A stretch of DNA of 64,000 nucleotides, from positions 3,239,001 through 3,303,000 of the forward strand of contig JBAGRR010000001.1 of NCBI GenBank assembly GCA_036924835.1, read 5' to 3'. Numbering within the stretch: position 1 is the first letter of the stretch; each line of letters opens with the position of its first letter. This document shows, piece by piece, positions 36,424 to 44,599 of the stretch. This DNA comes from Nitrobacteraceae bacterium AZCC 1564. GTDB lineage: Bacteria > Pseudomonadota > Alphaproteobacteria > Rhizobiales > Xanthobacteraceae. Made by a program: the position numbers and the translations under genes. A model generated the notes under the pieces. That model was not told the origin of the DNA. It saw only the letters and a list, made by a program, of their open reading frames with translations, and did not search any database.

Positions 36424-36717
36424 ACCCATTTTTATTCATTTCCTCTTTTTAAAATAGGCGTTTCTTGCGTTTCCCGCTTTGTTCGGGCGATCGTTCAGAT
36501 CCCGAAATAGCGATTCCGCTCGTTCCGTGGGCTCCGTGTGATTACAAGCACTTACCGAAGGTGCCGTCCGCTCCATGCAACGCGGATGCAACACGCGGTG
36601 GTCGTTAAGTTGCCCTCCTGTACACTCGCGACCGACCTTGGTTATAGCCGGCCATCGGAAAGGCGCGCCGCGTTTCTGGTATTAGCGCAAGCTCCCGCCC
36701 CGGGTGCGGTTGCCTCC

Positions 36718-37652
36718 TCACGAAGCCCGGCGGCATGACGGTTGAGGCCGGCCGTTACGAGCTTGGCAATTCGTCCCAACCGTAGTTTGACGACGTCGCT
36801 CAGAAAGTTCGGCGGCCCCCGTGATCATGATTTCAAGCACCTCTTTCGCACCGGCTATCCGCGACGCGCGCATATGACGCTCGTACTCATAAACAAGCTC
36901 TCTGATTTCGTCCTCTAGTTCGGCCGCGCTCCATTCTTCCGCAACAACCTTGCGTATCCATCGTCGCAAGCTACGAACGAGATGCTGCGTGCGCTCTTCA
37001 ATTCGAAAGTCGAAGATGTCTCATCGAGTTGAGGGAGTTCCCTAAGCAACACTTTCCAAATCGGATGTGTTTGTTTGGCCGGCGGGACATTCTCGTATTG
37101 GCGGCCGACGATAGCGACGTTTTCGAACCCGGCCGAACGGAGCATCGCCACGTTGCGTTGCATCAGCAAGCTCTCATAGAGGATCTTTCGCGTCTTGATC
37201 TTTGGGTCGTTCCAGCCCACCCGTGAGCGTGGATGCCATCCATTCTGGGCGTCGATGTCCCCGATATCAGGCTGCCCGATATATTTCATCTCGCCTGGCT
37301 CCTCGTTGGAGTAAGGATTGCCCACTCTAACTAGCCGCCGATGCAATGCACCCGCTGAGCCGGTGATGTGGGCCGCTACGAAATCGTCGCCGGAAGCGTA
37401 GTGCAGTTCTTTCGGCGTGAAGAGTAAGCCGCGTTCAGCCAGATACCGTAAGGTGATTGTCTGTGTGTTCTCGCCGTAGCCGCCAACTAGTTCGCAGGCC
37501 ACATCCAAATCGTGCGTAAGGTAGAGACGGTCGAAGAGAAGAGAAGAAACATGGCTTCGTGCGAGCGGCCCACGTTGAGCGCCGCCTCGGGCCGGCGAAG
37601 TATGAGATATCGACGGAGAATGCTGAGGAGTTCGATCGGAGATATGTATCAC
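36718..37652 (-). pseudogene. Frameshifted gene of unknown function next to tRNA-Arg
   Basis: Two minus-strand frames join into one protein. The first (from about 37540 down to 36915) reads naturally until LRELPQLDE, then turns into unconvincing sequence. A second frame (TGA then DIFDFRIEERTQHLVRSLRR, on to 36718) continues with a plausible amphipathic helical region. A single-base loss near 37010-37020 explains this. The N terminus is also unclear: an ATG at 37552 is one frame off (MFLLFDRLYL can be read with a slip in the TTCTTCTC run). I recognise no family. The product would be about 280 residues. Confidence 0.6.
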
Positions 37653-37807
37653 TTGCGAACCTTAGCCGACAGGTTGGCAGGATTAAGAACTTCGATGCGA
37701 TTAAGAAAGAACTCGCCGCGGTGGGCATTCATCCGGCATTTGATGCATTGAAGGCGCGCGGATATTTCTACGAGCGCGAGCTACTCGCATTGTGGGCCGG
37801 GCGCTAA
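37559..37807 (+). pseudogene. Probable 3' fragment of a gene, unknown function
   Basis: An 82-codon frame on the plus strand whose translation looks natural (AKYEISTENAEEFDRRYVSL, then GRIKNFDAIKKELAAVGIHP, ending ERELLALWAGR) but has no convincing start or ribosome site. Its 5' end coincides with the 5' end of the minus-strand pseudogene, so both seem truncated at about 37550-37600, as expected of a rearrangement junction. No family recognised. Confidence 0.45.
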
Positions 37808-38289
37808 TCGGCCTAGCGGGCGAGTTCGTTCATGCCACCCGTTCTGCGCGAAGAGTAGTTGTTTTGGAGGGACCGGGTGATCAAATGCGCACCCACTACT
37901 CGGTATAATATCTTATCTTATCGTAGGATGGTCGTCGGCGCTTTTCGTCGCAGCGACGAGCGTATTTGCGCTCATCGCATAGGGCATCGAATGGAAAGAG
38001 TCGAATCGCTCGCCTCCACAAAGCGCACGGACCATCTATCCCGTTTTCGAAGGGAAATTTTATTCTATCGCTTGGAGGCAGGAGAACTGCTGAAACCGCG
38101 CGAGATCAAGAGTTCAGGGCCAGCGTTAGTCTGCGGAAACAGTATCCCTTCCGCGGAAGCTATAAATAAACTCAGACGTTTTTTTCTCAATGATTTCAAC
38201 GGTCGCTAACCTCCGTGTGCGGACAAACTATGCCCGACGCTTCAGTTCGTTCTGCGATGGCAGATGTCATCTGGCGGCGCTGATGCGGC
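37808..38289. other. Gene-poor decayed stretch
   Basis: No recognised gene. A TTG-started frame of 116 codons (37859-38209) has a mixed basic composition and no family resemblance; I do not call it. AT content is higher than in the flanks. Confidence 0.4.
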
Positions 38290-38616
38290 GTGCCCATCAC
38301 GACGCAAACACCGTCGCCAACAATCGCGTGGTGTTCGGTCGCCGCTTGTCGATCTGCCGCTAGCGCGCGCCGCGCCACCAGCGCTCTGTATCACGTCGCG
38401 AGTGCAGTTTCGTTCGCTTGGGAGGGATCAAAAATCCATGGCATGCGCTGCGATGCCAAGCGGCTTCTGTTATCGCAGCTCGTGGTCGATCACCGGCTGA
38501 CAGCACAGGATCCCTTCGCTGTGCTCTCAGGAGGCGAAGGCGACGTCGCAGATCGATTGCTTGGATGCCAACCTTCCAGCATGGCGGAGGTGGCGGACAT
38601 GTTGACGGCCGCGTAA
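38290..38616 (+). CDS. Possible small hypothetical protein
   Basis: A 108-codon frame. The N-terminal half looks unlike protein, but the last 60 residues (IHGMRCDAKRLLLSQLVVDH, then LSGGEGDVADRLLGC, ending AEVADMLTAA) have natural composition and a helical pattern. It could be the preserved end of a decayed gene or a real short protein with a later start. No family recognised. Confidence 0.3.
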   Translation: MPITTQTPSPTIAWCSVAACRSAASARRATSALYHVASAVSFAWEGSKIHGMRCDAKRLLLSQLVVDHRLTAQDPFAVLSGGEGDVADRLLGCQPSSMAEVADMLTAA

Positions 38617-38743
38617 AGCGGTGGCTGCCCCAAATTGGGCGAGCCCCATGCGCAGCGCGCGTATTGTCCCGCGGAAATTCGATGCTATGCCTTTGGAGAA
38701 AGGGCGGCTCGCGCAATAATAAAAACGCCGTCCGGGGGAGCGC

Positions 38744-40144
38744 ATGTCCGAGATCGGTGTTGCCGAGATACCTGTACCGGCGGGCGACAAGCCGCCGCCG
38801 CGCAAGGAACCGGTCAAAGACCCGCTGCTGGACGGCCAAATCCTGCGGACATTGCTGTGGCTCGCGGCGCCCAACGTCGTGGCGCTGACCGCCGGCACCT
38901 GCGTAGCGATTGCTGAAACCTCCTACATCGGGCGGCTGGGAGTCGAGCCGCTCGCGGCAATGGCTTTGGTGTTTCCGTTCGTCATTCTGATGATGACGAT
39001 GTCCGGCGGCGCCATGGGCGGCGGCGTCGCGTCGTCGATCGCACGTGCGCTAGGCGCGGATGATACTGAGCGCGCAGCGGCCCTGGCCGTACATGCATTG
39101 ATGATCGGTGTCTGCTTCGGCTTGGTGTTTATGACCAGCATGCTGATCTTCGGGCCGCGGCTTCTCGCGATGTTGGGCGGCCAGGGGCGCGTCCTGAGCG
39201 AAGCCATCGGCTACTCGCAGATTTTCTTCGGCGGCGCAGTCATCCCGTGGGTGATGAACACGCTGGCGGCTTTGCTGCGCGGGACCGGCAACATGAAGCT
39301 GCCGTCCGCCGTCATTCTCAATTCAGCGCTTTTCCAGATCATTCTCGGTGGTGTTCTCGGTCTTGGTTTGGGGCCAATTCCGCAGTTCGGAATGCGTGGC
39401 GTTGCTGCCGGAACGCTGATTGCGTTTTCGCTCGGTGCGTTGATCATGGCCTGGTATCTGCTGTCGGGTCGCAGCCGTGTGAAGCTGAGCTTCAATGGAT
39501 TCCGGTTCCAGCGCGCAATGTTCTACGACATCCTGCAGGTTGGAGCCATTGCCTGCTTCTCGCCGCTGCAGGTCGTTCTCACGGTCACGATCTTCACGCA
39601 TCTATTGGCCACTTTGGGTACTGAGGTGCTGGCCGGATATGGTATCGGCGCACGGCTCGAGTTCATGCTCACGTCGCTCGCTTTCGCGGTGGGTATCGCA
39701 TCCGTGCCGATGATCGGTATGGCCATCGGTGCTGGTCGTGTTGCACGCGCGCGGCGCATCGCGTGGACAGCCGGCGGCGTTTCGTTTGCCGCGGTGGGAT
39801 GCGTCGGCGGCTTCTTCGCTGTCTTCCCTGATATCTGGGTCGACATCTTCACCGACAATGCCGCTGTGCGCGCGGCGAGCCGACAGTATCTATCGACGGC
39901 GGCTCCCCTGTTCGCATTCATCGGCCTGTCGATCTCGCTTTACTTCTCGTCGCAAGGTGCGGCAAAGGTGCTCGGACCGGTGCTCGCGCAAACCGCGAGA
40001 TTGGCTTTCATCATTGCGGGCGGCTGGTGGCTCTCGTCGCATGGAGCAACCGCCGCGCAGTTCTTTTGGCTTGCGGCCGCTTCCATGATTCTGCTTGGGG
40101 TGCTCGCCACCGCCGCTGTTCGTTTCACGAATTGGGGGACCTAG
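38744..40144 (+). CDS. MATE family efflux transporter
   Basis: A 466-residue, 12-helix multidrug-and-toxin-extrusion transporter with two homologous halves. The N half opens LLWLAAPNVVALTAGTCVAIAETSYIGRLG; the second half has the matching LQVGAIACFSPLQVVLTVTIFTHLLATLGTEVLAGYGIG. Such pumps export cationic drugs or metabolites with Na+ or H+. The substrate is unknown. The TAG stop codon (40142-40144) is part of the CTAG that begins a palindromic repeat. The upstream region is decayed DNA, so the promoter is probably close to 38690-38740. Confidence 0.92.
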   Translation: MSEIGVAEIPVPAGDKPPPRKEPVKDPLLDGQILRTLLWLAAPNVVALTAGTCVAIAETSYIGRLGVEPLAAMALVFPFVILMMTMSGGAMGGGVASSIARALGADDTERAAALAVHALMIGVCFGLVFMTSMLIFGPRLLAMLGGQGRVLSEAIGYSQIFFGGAVIPWVMNTLAALLRGTGNMKLPSAVILNSALFQIILGGVLGLGLGPIPQFGMRGVAAGTLIAFSLGALIMAWYLLSGRSRVKLSFNGFRFQRAMFYDILQVGAIACFSPLQVVLTVTIFTHLLATLGTEVLAGYGIGARLEFMLTSLAFAVGIASVPMIGMAIGAGRVARARRIAWTAGGVSFAAVGCVGGFFAVFPDIWVDIFTDNAAVRAASRQYLSTAAPLFAFIGLSISLYFSSQGAAKVLGPVLAQTARLAFIIAGGWWLSSHGATAAQFFWLAAASMILLGVLATAAVRFTNWGT

Positions 40145-40211
40145 TGGTCCGATTCTAACGTTCGCATCCCGAATTCGCGGCAAGCAGGGGAGCGAACGTC
40201 AAATCCGCTAG
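40141..40211. repeat. Solitary CTAG palindrome with hybrid arms
   Basis: Left arm CTAGTGGTCCGATTCTAACG matches the outer (short) arm of the hairpins at 48950-49027 and 56614-56689. The right arm, read from its end, is CTAGCGGATTTGACGTTCGC, which matches the outer arm of the other hairpin in those same pairs (56522-56600), minus five bases. It looks like a pair that lost its inner half. Its CTAG supplies the stop codon of the MATE gene. Confidence 0.8.
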
Positions 40212-40249
40212 AGCCGCATCCCCGATCGCTGGATCGGCTTAGGCTTGTC

Positions 40250-41458
40250 TTATTCGACCGTCACCGGGCGTGACAGCGCGGCGCGCGCAAACTTTTTTGC
40301 ATTCACGGGCTTGCCGAACAAATATCCCTGCGCCAGATCGAAGCCCATTTCATGCACAGCGACGAGATCGGCCCGCGTTTCGACACCCTTGGCAACGGTA
40401 CGTACGCCGGAGTGCTTTGCAAGCTCGACGATGCGACGGCAGACGGTCTGCTTTAGTCGATTGTCGGCACAGCCAGTCACGAATTCCCTATCGACTTTGA
40501 TCTCGACGAACGGGAAGTTTTTGACATCCATGAGCGATGGCCAGTCCACGCCGAGATCGTCGATCGCGATGGCGATGTTGTGAAATCGCACTCGTTTGGC
40601 AACATCGAGCGCAAGGTCGAGATTTTGAATGATCTCGGTGCTTTTGACTTCGATGATCAATCCGCTGAACGCCGGATGATCCGGGATCATGCGGCACAGC
40701 ATTCCAACCGAAGCCGGATCGGCCAAGAAGCTGATGGGCAGATTAATGGCGATATCGACCGGGCCATGCTGGCCAATGAAGTAGTGCCAGTCATTGAGCG
40801 CACGGCCGACGACGAATTCTGAGAGGCCCGTGAATTTTGGATCGCGGTCATCTGGAATAAAATACGCGGGCGGCACCACGCCCCATGTCGGATGACGCAA
40901 GCGGACAAGCGCTTCAGCGCCACGCGGCGCGAGCGTGTGAACATCGATTTTCTGCTGATACCATAATTCGAGCCAGCCGGCCTTGAGCGCCTCTGCGACA
41001 TCGACCGCAGGGCTCGGTGGCGTCTGAGCCGGAAGCAGTGTGGCGACGCTCGCACGCAGGCCATCCGCGCTGAACGGCGTCGCAAGCGGCGGCAGCATGG
41101 TCAGGCCAAACTCTTCGCCAAGTTGGCGCACAGCCGTGACGATAATGGAATTCTTCGGGCCGATCATCAGCACCTTGCCGTCATACTCATGCTCGACCAG
41201 AATTTTCAGCATATGCCCTGCTTCGACGCCATCCGCAGGAAGGCCCAGGACGATCAGGTCGGGAAGTAGCTCTGTAAGAATTGATGACAGTTCGGTTGCG
41301 GCCGCGCATTCACAGGTGATGAAACCGAGCTCTTCGAGAGCCTCACCGAGAAATGTGCGGATGTGTTTCTTGCTGTCGGCAATGCAAACACGCGGAGCAA
41401 CCTTCCGCTGACCGAAGGTCGCGACTCGTTCTACCTGTACCGACTTTGTTTTTCTCAT
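40250..41458 (-). CDS. Degenerate receiver plus EAL domain protein
   Basis: A 402-residue protein with a receiver-like domain (about 22-140) and an EAL domain (about 155-395). In the receiver, the phospho-acceptor position is Gly72 (LIVLGLP) and the conserved late Lys is absent, so phosphorylation is unlikely. In the EAL domain, EAL (182-184), Asn239, Glu270, Asp300-Asp301, Lys321 and Gln377 are kept, but the first Glu of the EGVE motif is Lys357 (AKGVE). That Glu is needed for c-di-GMP hydrolysis in studied enzymes, so this is probably a c-di-GMP binder or protein-interaction module. GGAGG precedes the start. Confidence 0.85.
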   Translation of the reverse strand: MRKTKSVQVERVATFGQRKVAPRVCIADSKKHIRTFLGEALEELGFITCECAAATELSSILTELLPDLIVLGLPADGVEAGHMLKILVEHEYDGKVLMIGPKNSIIVTAVRQLGEEFGLTMLPPLATPFSADGLRASVATLLPAQTPPSPAVDVAEALKAGWLELWYQQKIDVHTLAPRGAEALVRLRHPTWGVVPPAYFIPDDRDPKFTGLSEFVVGRALNDWHYFIGQHGPVDIAINLPISFLADPASVGMLCRMIPDHPAFSGLIIEVKSTEIIQNLDLALDVAKRVRFHNIAIAIDDLGVDWPSLMDVKNFPFVEIKVDREFVTGCADNRLKQTVCRRIVELAKHSGVRTVAKGVETRADLVAVHEMGFDLAQGYLFGKPVNAKKFARAALSRPVTVE

Positions 41459-41781
41459 TCGCCACCTCCGTGCCCCCGAGCGAAACTATCGCTGCGACGA
41501 AGGTTGCAAATATGGAATCTTTGGAACGGTAGATTGAATAGTTGGGTAAGGTTAAACGAGCGATAGAAACTAAAATTTTATCGATCGCGAACTTAAAACT
41601 TTCTACACCGCAACGGTGTACGTAAGCCCGTCATTTGGTTTCAGAAATCGTTGCTGACCGATTCAAACTCCGCGCGCGTTCGCGAGAGCGACGAAAATTT
41701 TGGCGCGAAACGCCTCGATTGCGTGTTCGATTTTTGAACAATCTTGCCGTCTCACAATCCGACTTTTCCACAGAGGTGCGA
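41459..41781. other. Intergenic region upstream of the EAL gene
   Basis: An AT-rich stretch of about 320 bp with no recognised gene. It includes a small perfect inverted repeat, TACACCG-CAA-CGGTGTA (41604-41620), about 145 bp before the EAL gene start, which might be an operator. A plus-strand frame from 41635 overlaps the SRPBCC gene and is a shadow. Confidence 0.4.
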
Positions 41782-42177
41782 TCATCTGTGCTCAAGTTTC
41801 GTCTTCATCGCAGTGACTGCGAGGTCCATCTGCGAATCGATATAGGGCGCGATGCTGTTCGGCAGCACATCGACCGTCCAGACGAATTTGCAGCGCATTT
41901 CTCCATCGTCGAATATCTGGACTGAGGCGCTGTGCTGCGTAATCCGTTCGTTTTTGATGGCATAAACCAGCCGCCGTCTCGCATCGTCACAATCAACCAG
42001 CAGCTCGCGCGCAACCGTGCCGTTCGCAAACGTCACAATCCGCGCATCACCGTCGTTTTTGGTGTTGGTGACGAAACCGGGCGCAAGACGCGTATGGACC
42101 GCATCGAAATCGCGCACCGCATCCCAGACTTCGTCTGATGGAGCTTCAATGAGGCTCTCTTTGTGGATCGATGCCAT
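41782..42177 (-). CDS. SRPBCC (START-like) family protein
   Basis: A 131-residue lipid/ligand-binding fold protein: SLIEAPSDEVWDAVRDFDAVHTRLAPGFV is the typical opening, with RIVTFANGTVARELLVDCDDARRRLVYAI forming the central sheet. The family includes polyketide cyclases and ligand carriers; the ligand is unknown. It lies last in a tight minus-strand series ogt-araC-VOC-SRPBCC, 24 bp after the VOC gene. Confidence 0.87.
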   Translation of the reverse strand: MASIHKESLIEAPSDEVWDAVRDFDAVHTRLAPGFVTNTKNDGDARIVTFANGTVARELLVDCDDARRRLVYAIKNERITQHSASVQIFDDGEMRCKFVWTVDVLPNSIAPYIDSQMDLAVTAMKTKLEHR

Positions 42178-42201
42178 AGCTCAGTCTCCTGCGCAGTCGC
42201 G

Positions 42202-42558
42202 TTACGTGCAAACGGCCTCGATGTTGTTGCCATCCGGGTCGATCAGAAATGCCGCGTAGTACGTCGGGCTGTAGTCTGCGCGCGGACCCGCGCCGCCATT
42301 GTCGCGCCCGCCTGATTTCAACCCGTTGGCATGGAAGGCTTTGACTGCGTCGTGACCGGTGGCACGGAACGCCACATGGGCACCGCCCTTGGCCGCGTCG
42401 GAAAGGTGCAGCCACAGTGCAGGCGCGTCCTTTGGCCCGAAGCCCGCGCCGCTGTCGTCACGGGAGCAGAGCACATGACCGAGGGGAGCGAGGGCTGCGG
42501 TATAGAACTTGATGCTGGCGTCGAGGTCTCTGACCTTCAATCCGATATGATCGTACAT
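42202..42558 (-). CDS. VOC family protein
   Basis: A 118-residue vicinal-oxygen-chelate protein: MYDHIGLKVRDLDASIKFYTAAL at the start and AAFLIDPDGNNIEAV at the end are characteristic, with His4 and Glu113 (approximately) as likely metal ligands. This subtype (with GPKDAPALWLH and HVAFRATGHDAVKAFHANGL) is a common stand-alone glyoxalase-like protein. Substrate unknown. Part of the ogt-araC-VOC-SRPBCC series, 24 bp after araC. Confidence 0.88.
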   Translation of the reverse strand: MYDHIGLKVRDLDASIKFYTAALAPLGHVLCSRDDSGAGFGPKDAPALWLHLSDAAKGGAHVAFRATGHDAVKAFHANGLKSGGRDNGGAGPRADYSPTYYAAFLIDPDGNNIEAVCT

Positions 42559-42582
42559 GGGTGTCTCCTTCTTTGATGGAGA

Positions 42583-43434
42583 TCACCCTACGGCGTGTGC
42601 CTGTAGCCGATCTTGGAAAATCTTGCGGTCGCCGCGCGCGGCATCGCGGAACCGCCGGGGTGAGACGCCGGCGGCCCGATGGAACGTCCGCACGAAGTTC
42701 GACAAGTCCCCGAACCCGACATCGAAGGCGATGTCGGTGATAGACCGTGTATTGTCAGCGAGCAGGCGCGCTGCGTGACGCAGCCGGGCCCGGACCAGAT
42801 ACTGGTGCGGGGTCACGTCGAGGACATTCGAAAACAGCCGCAGGAAGTGAAATGAACTCACTCCAGCGGCTTTCGCAGTTGTCTCGAGATTCAGAGGCCG
42901 CTCGCTATTGTTGTCGATCCACATTGCGCTTTCAACGGCGCGGCGGCGGTCGCGCATTTGTACCGGAGCGCTCCGTTTGGGTTTTCCGGACACCTGTTCC
43001 ATAAAGCGGGCGACGAACAGAAGGGCGATTTCGTCGATGCCGATGTCGCTCTCGCCACATCCCACGGCCTGCGCGAGCTCGCCATAGATCATCAACCCAG
43101 GCAGCGGCGGCATACAGCCGACCCGCAGTGCGTCCTGGTTCAGGCCGATCTCATCGGCAAAGGCCGGTGTCAGTTGAATCGACAGACATTCGTCGCCGCA
43201 GTTGTGATGGGCGTGCGAGCAGACATATTCATCGCCGATATGCCCCACCATAACCGATCCGGCGACCAGTTCGTGGGAGCGTCCTCGGCTGTCATAACCA
43301 AAGCTGCCCTTTCGGACATACGATAGCGAGTGGCAATGATGCTGTTCGACGAACGGCGTATCGCCCGGCCCCATGCTGCACCGGTAGTCGTACACAGACA
43401 GACATTCGCTTTGGAACAGCGGCCGGACCTGCAT
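42583..43434 (-). CDS. AraC family transcriptional regulator with Cys/His-rich sensor domain
   Basis: A 283-residue regulator. The C-terminal DNA-binding domain has two helix-turn-helix motifs ([20 protein letters not shown] and [20 protein letters not shown]). The N-terminal cupin-like domain carries a striking cluster: HHCHSL near residue 33 and [15 protein letters not shown] near residue 80, suggesting metal or thiol-reactive sensing. It starts 9 bp after ogt, so it is probably cotranscribed with the DNA repair gene and may control it, a layout recalling the Ada response but without Ada's own methyl-acceptor domain. Confidence 0.85.
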   Translation of the reverse strand: MQVRPLFQSECLSVYDYRCSMGPGDTPFVEQHHCHSLSYVRKGSFGYDSRGRSHELVAGSVMVGHIGDEYVCSHAHHNCGDECLSIQLTPAFADEIGLNQDALRVGCMPPLPGLMIYGELAQAVGCGESDIGIDEIALLFVARFMEQVSGKPKRSAPVQMRDRRRAVESAMWIDNNSERPLNLETTAKAAGVSSFHFLRLFSNVLDVTPHQYLVRARLRHAARLLADNTRSITDIAFDVGFGDLSNFVRTFHRAAGVSPRRFRDAARGDRKIFQDRLQAHAVG

Positions 43435-43443
43435 GCGCTAATG

Positions 43444-44031
43444 TTATCGTCGCTGCCGCCGTGGAGCAATCGACAGGCCTGGATCGAACAGCATCGGACT
43501 GTCCTCGTCCTTCTGGGCAATCTTTGCGCCTTCAATGGCCAGCATCCGGAACTTCGTCGTCACACCGCCATTGGCCGAGAAGCCGCCAGTTTTGCCATTG
43601 GCCGCCAGCACGCGATGGCACGGGATAACAATCGGGAATGGATTTTGTCCGAGTGCCTGGCCGATCGCGCGGGCAAGCAGTTTGTCGCCCAACCGCATGG
43701 CAATATCGCCATAGGTCAGGGTCTCGCCGGGTTGAATGGTGCGCGCGACATCGTAGACCTTGCGATTGAATTCCGGAATGTGGCTCTGGTCGACGGTGAT
43801 AAAGGAAAGGTCGCTCTTCTCGCCTTTCAACAGACGCGCCATGGCATCGCAAGCATGTTGAATATTCGGCGGCGGCGAGGCTTCCTGGGCGCCGGGCGCT
43901 TTCTGCTGGATGCGCGCACGGGTTTGGGCGTCATTAGTTTCCGGTAACTGCACGCCAAGAAGACCGTGCTCGCCCCAGGCGACGCCGCAACGGCCAATTT
44001 CCGTGTCAAACAATGCAAAACCGGGTGTCAT
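43444..44031 (-). CDS. ogt: Methylated-DNA--protein-cysteine methyltransferase
   Basis: A 195-residue suicide repair protein that takes the methyl group from O6-methylguanine (or O4-methylthymine) onto its own Cys138 in PCHRV. The helix-turn-helix region TLTYGDIAMRLGDKLLARAIGQALGQNP and the 'arginine finger' motif RAIG are present. I choose ATG 44031, which has GGAGG 6 bp upstream; an ATG five codons earlier lacks spacing. Annotated ogt because it has no Ada N-terminal domain. Leads the ogt-araC-VOC-SRPBCC series. Confidence 0.92.
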   Translation of the reverse strand: MTPGFALFDTEIGRCGVAWGEHGLLGVQLPETNDAQTRARIQQKAPGAQEASPPPNIQHACDAMARLLKGEKSDLSFITVDQSHIPEFNRKVYDVARTIQPGETLTYGDIAMRLGDKLLARAIGQALGQNPFPIVIPCHRVLAANGKTGGFSANGGVTTKFRMLAIEGAKIAQKDEDSPMLFDPGLSIAPRRQRR

Positions 44032-44055
44032 GATGTGCCTCCACAAATATCATGG

Positions 44056-44222
44056 CTAGGGTCCTTCGATTCCGAAGTTCGCATCATTCCGCTGCATCTT
44101 CGTCTGCGAACTTCGGAATCGAAGGACCCTAGCAACTTATTGTTCTAGTGTGGCTTTGGTTGAGAAGTCCGCATCCCGGACTCGCCGCACAAATAATGCG
44201 GACTTCTGAACCGCCACACTTG
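44056..44222. repeat. Paired CTAG palindromes
   Basis: Hairpin 1 (44056-44132) is an almost perfect inverted repeat starting CTAGGGTCCTTCGATTCCGA with no arm excess. Hairpin 2 (44145-44222) starts CTAGTGTGGC and ends GCCACACTTG, with a 3-nt excess on the spacer-side arm. Spacer: CAACTTATTGTT. It lies just upstream of ogt, on its promoter side. Confidence 0.9.
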
Positions 44223-44328
44223 TCATCATTGGACTTGGAGAATCTTGCGTTTTTCCATGTCACATGCCACCCGAAATCTGCTATGGGAACCATCTTGCGG
44301 CATCGCACAGGGTATGGCTAAGGTCACC

Positions 44329-44492
44329 CTAGTGTCTCGTCTCCGAATAACCGATGAATTTGCGGCGCGCTCGCACGGTTATTCGGAGACGAGACACTAG
44401 CAAAAATATGACTTTAGAGCGGTTTCGGATCTGACGTTCGTATTATAGACCAGCCGTCAATACTGATACGAACGGCAGATCCACCGCACTAG
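44329..44492. repeat. Paired CTAG palindromes abutting tRNA-Gly
   Basis: Hairpin 1 (44329-44400) has perfect arms starting CTAGTGTCTCGTCTCCGAAT. Hairpin 2 (about 44412-44492) has arms around GGATCTGACGTTCGTA and ends CCGCACTAG. Spacer: CAAAAATATGAC. The final CTAG ends at 44492, the base before the mature 5' end of tRNA-Gly at 44493. Confidence 0.9.
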
Positions 44493-44566
44493 GCGGGCGT
44501 AGTTCAATGGTAGAACGGCAGCTTCCCAAGCTGCATACGAGGGTTCGATTCCCTTCGCCCGCTCCA
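44493..44566 (+). tRNA. tRNA-Gly (anticodon CCC)
   Basis: A 74-nt cloverleaf with encoded CCA. The acceptor GCGGGCG pairs with CGCCCGC, the D arm is GTTC AATGGTA GAAC, the anticodon stem GCAGC/GCTGC has loop TTCCCAA with CCC at 44525-44527, and the T arm has AGGGTTCGATTCCCT. It reads GGG codons. The 5' end abuts the CTAG of a palindromic repeat. The Old Yellow Enzyme gene starts 33 bp downstream. Confidence 0.96.
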
Positions 44567-44599
44567 ACTTTCCCCCATGTCATCCCCAGAAGAGACCTG

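Noticed and set aside
36538..36738. A 66-codon plus-strand frame downstream of tRNA-Arg
   Set aside because: Its start is not preceded by a ribosome site and the product is Arg/Ser/Ala-rich without recognisable features.
37859..38209. A 116-codon plus-strand frame from TTG
   Set aside because: No family resemblance, no ribosome site, and composition typical of chance frames in this decayed stretch.
36424..38743. A duplicated tRNA-Arg 3' end (att site)
   Set aside because: No copy of the TTCGAGT...CGGGATCGCCA end was seen in the 2.3 kb downstream; it may lie outside the window or not exist.
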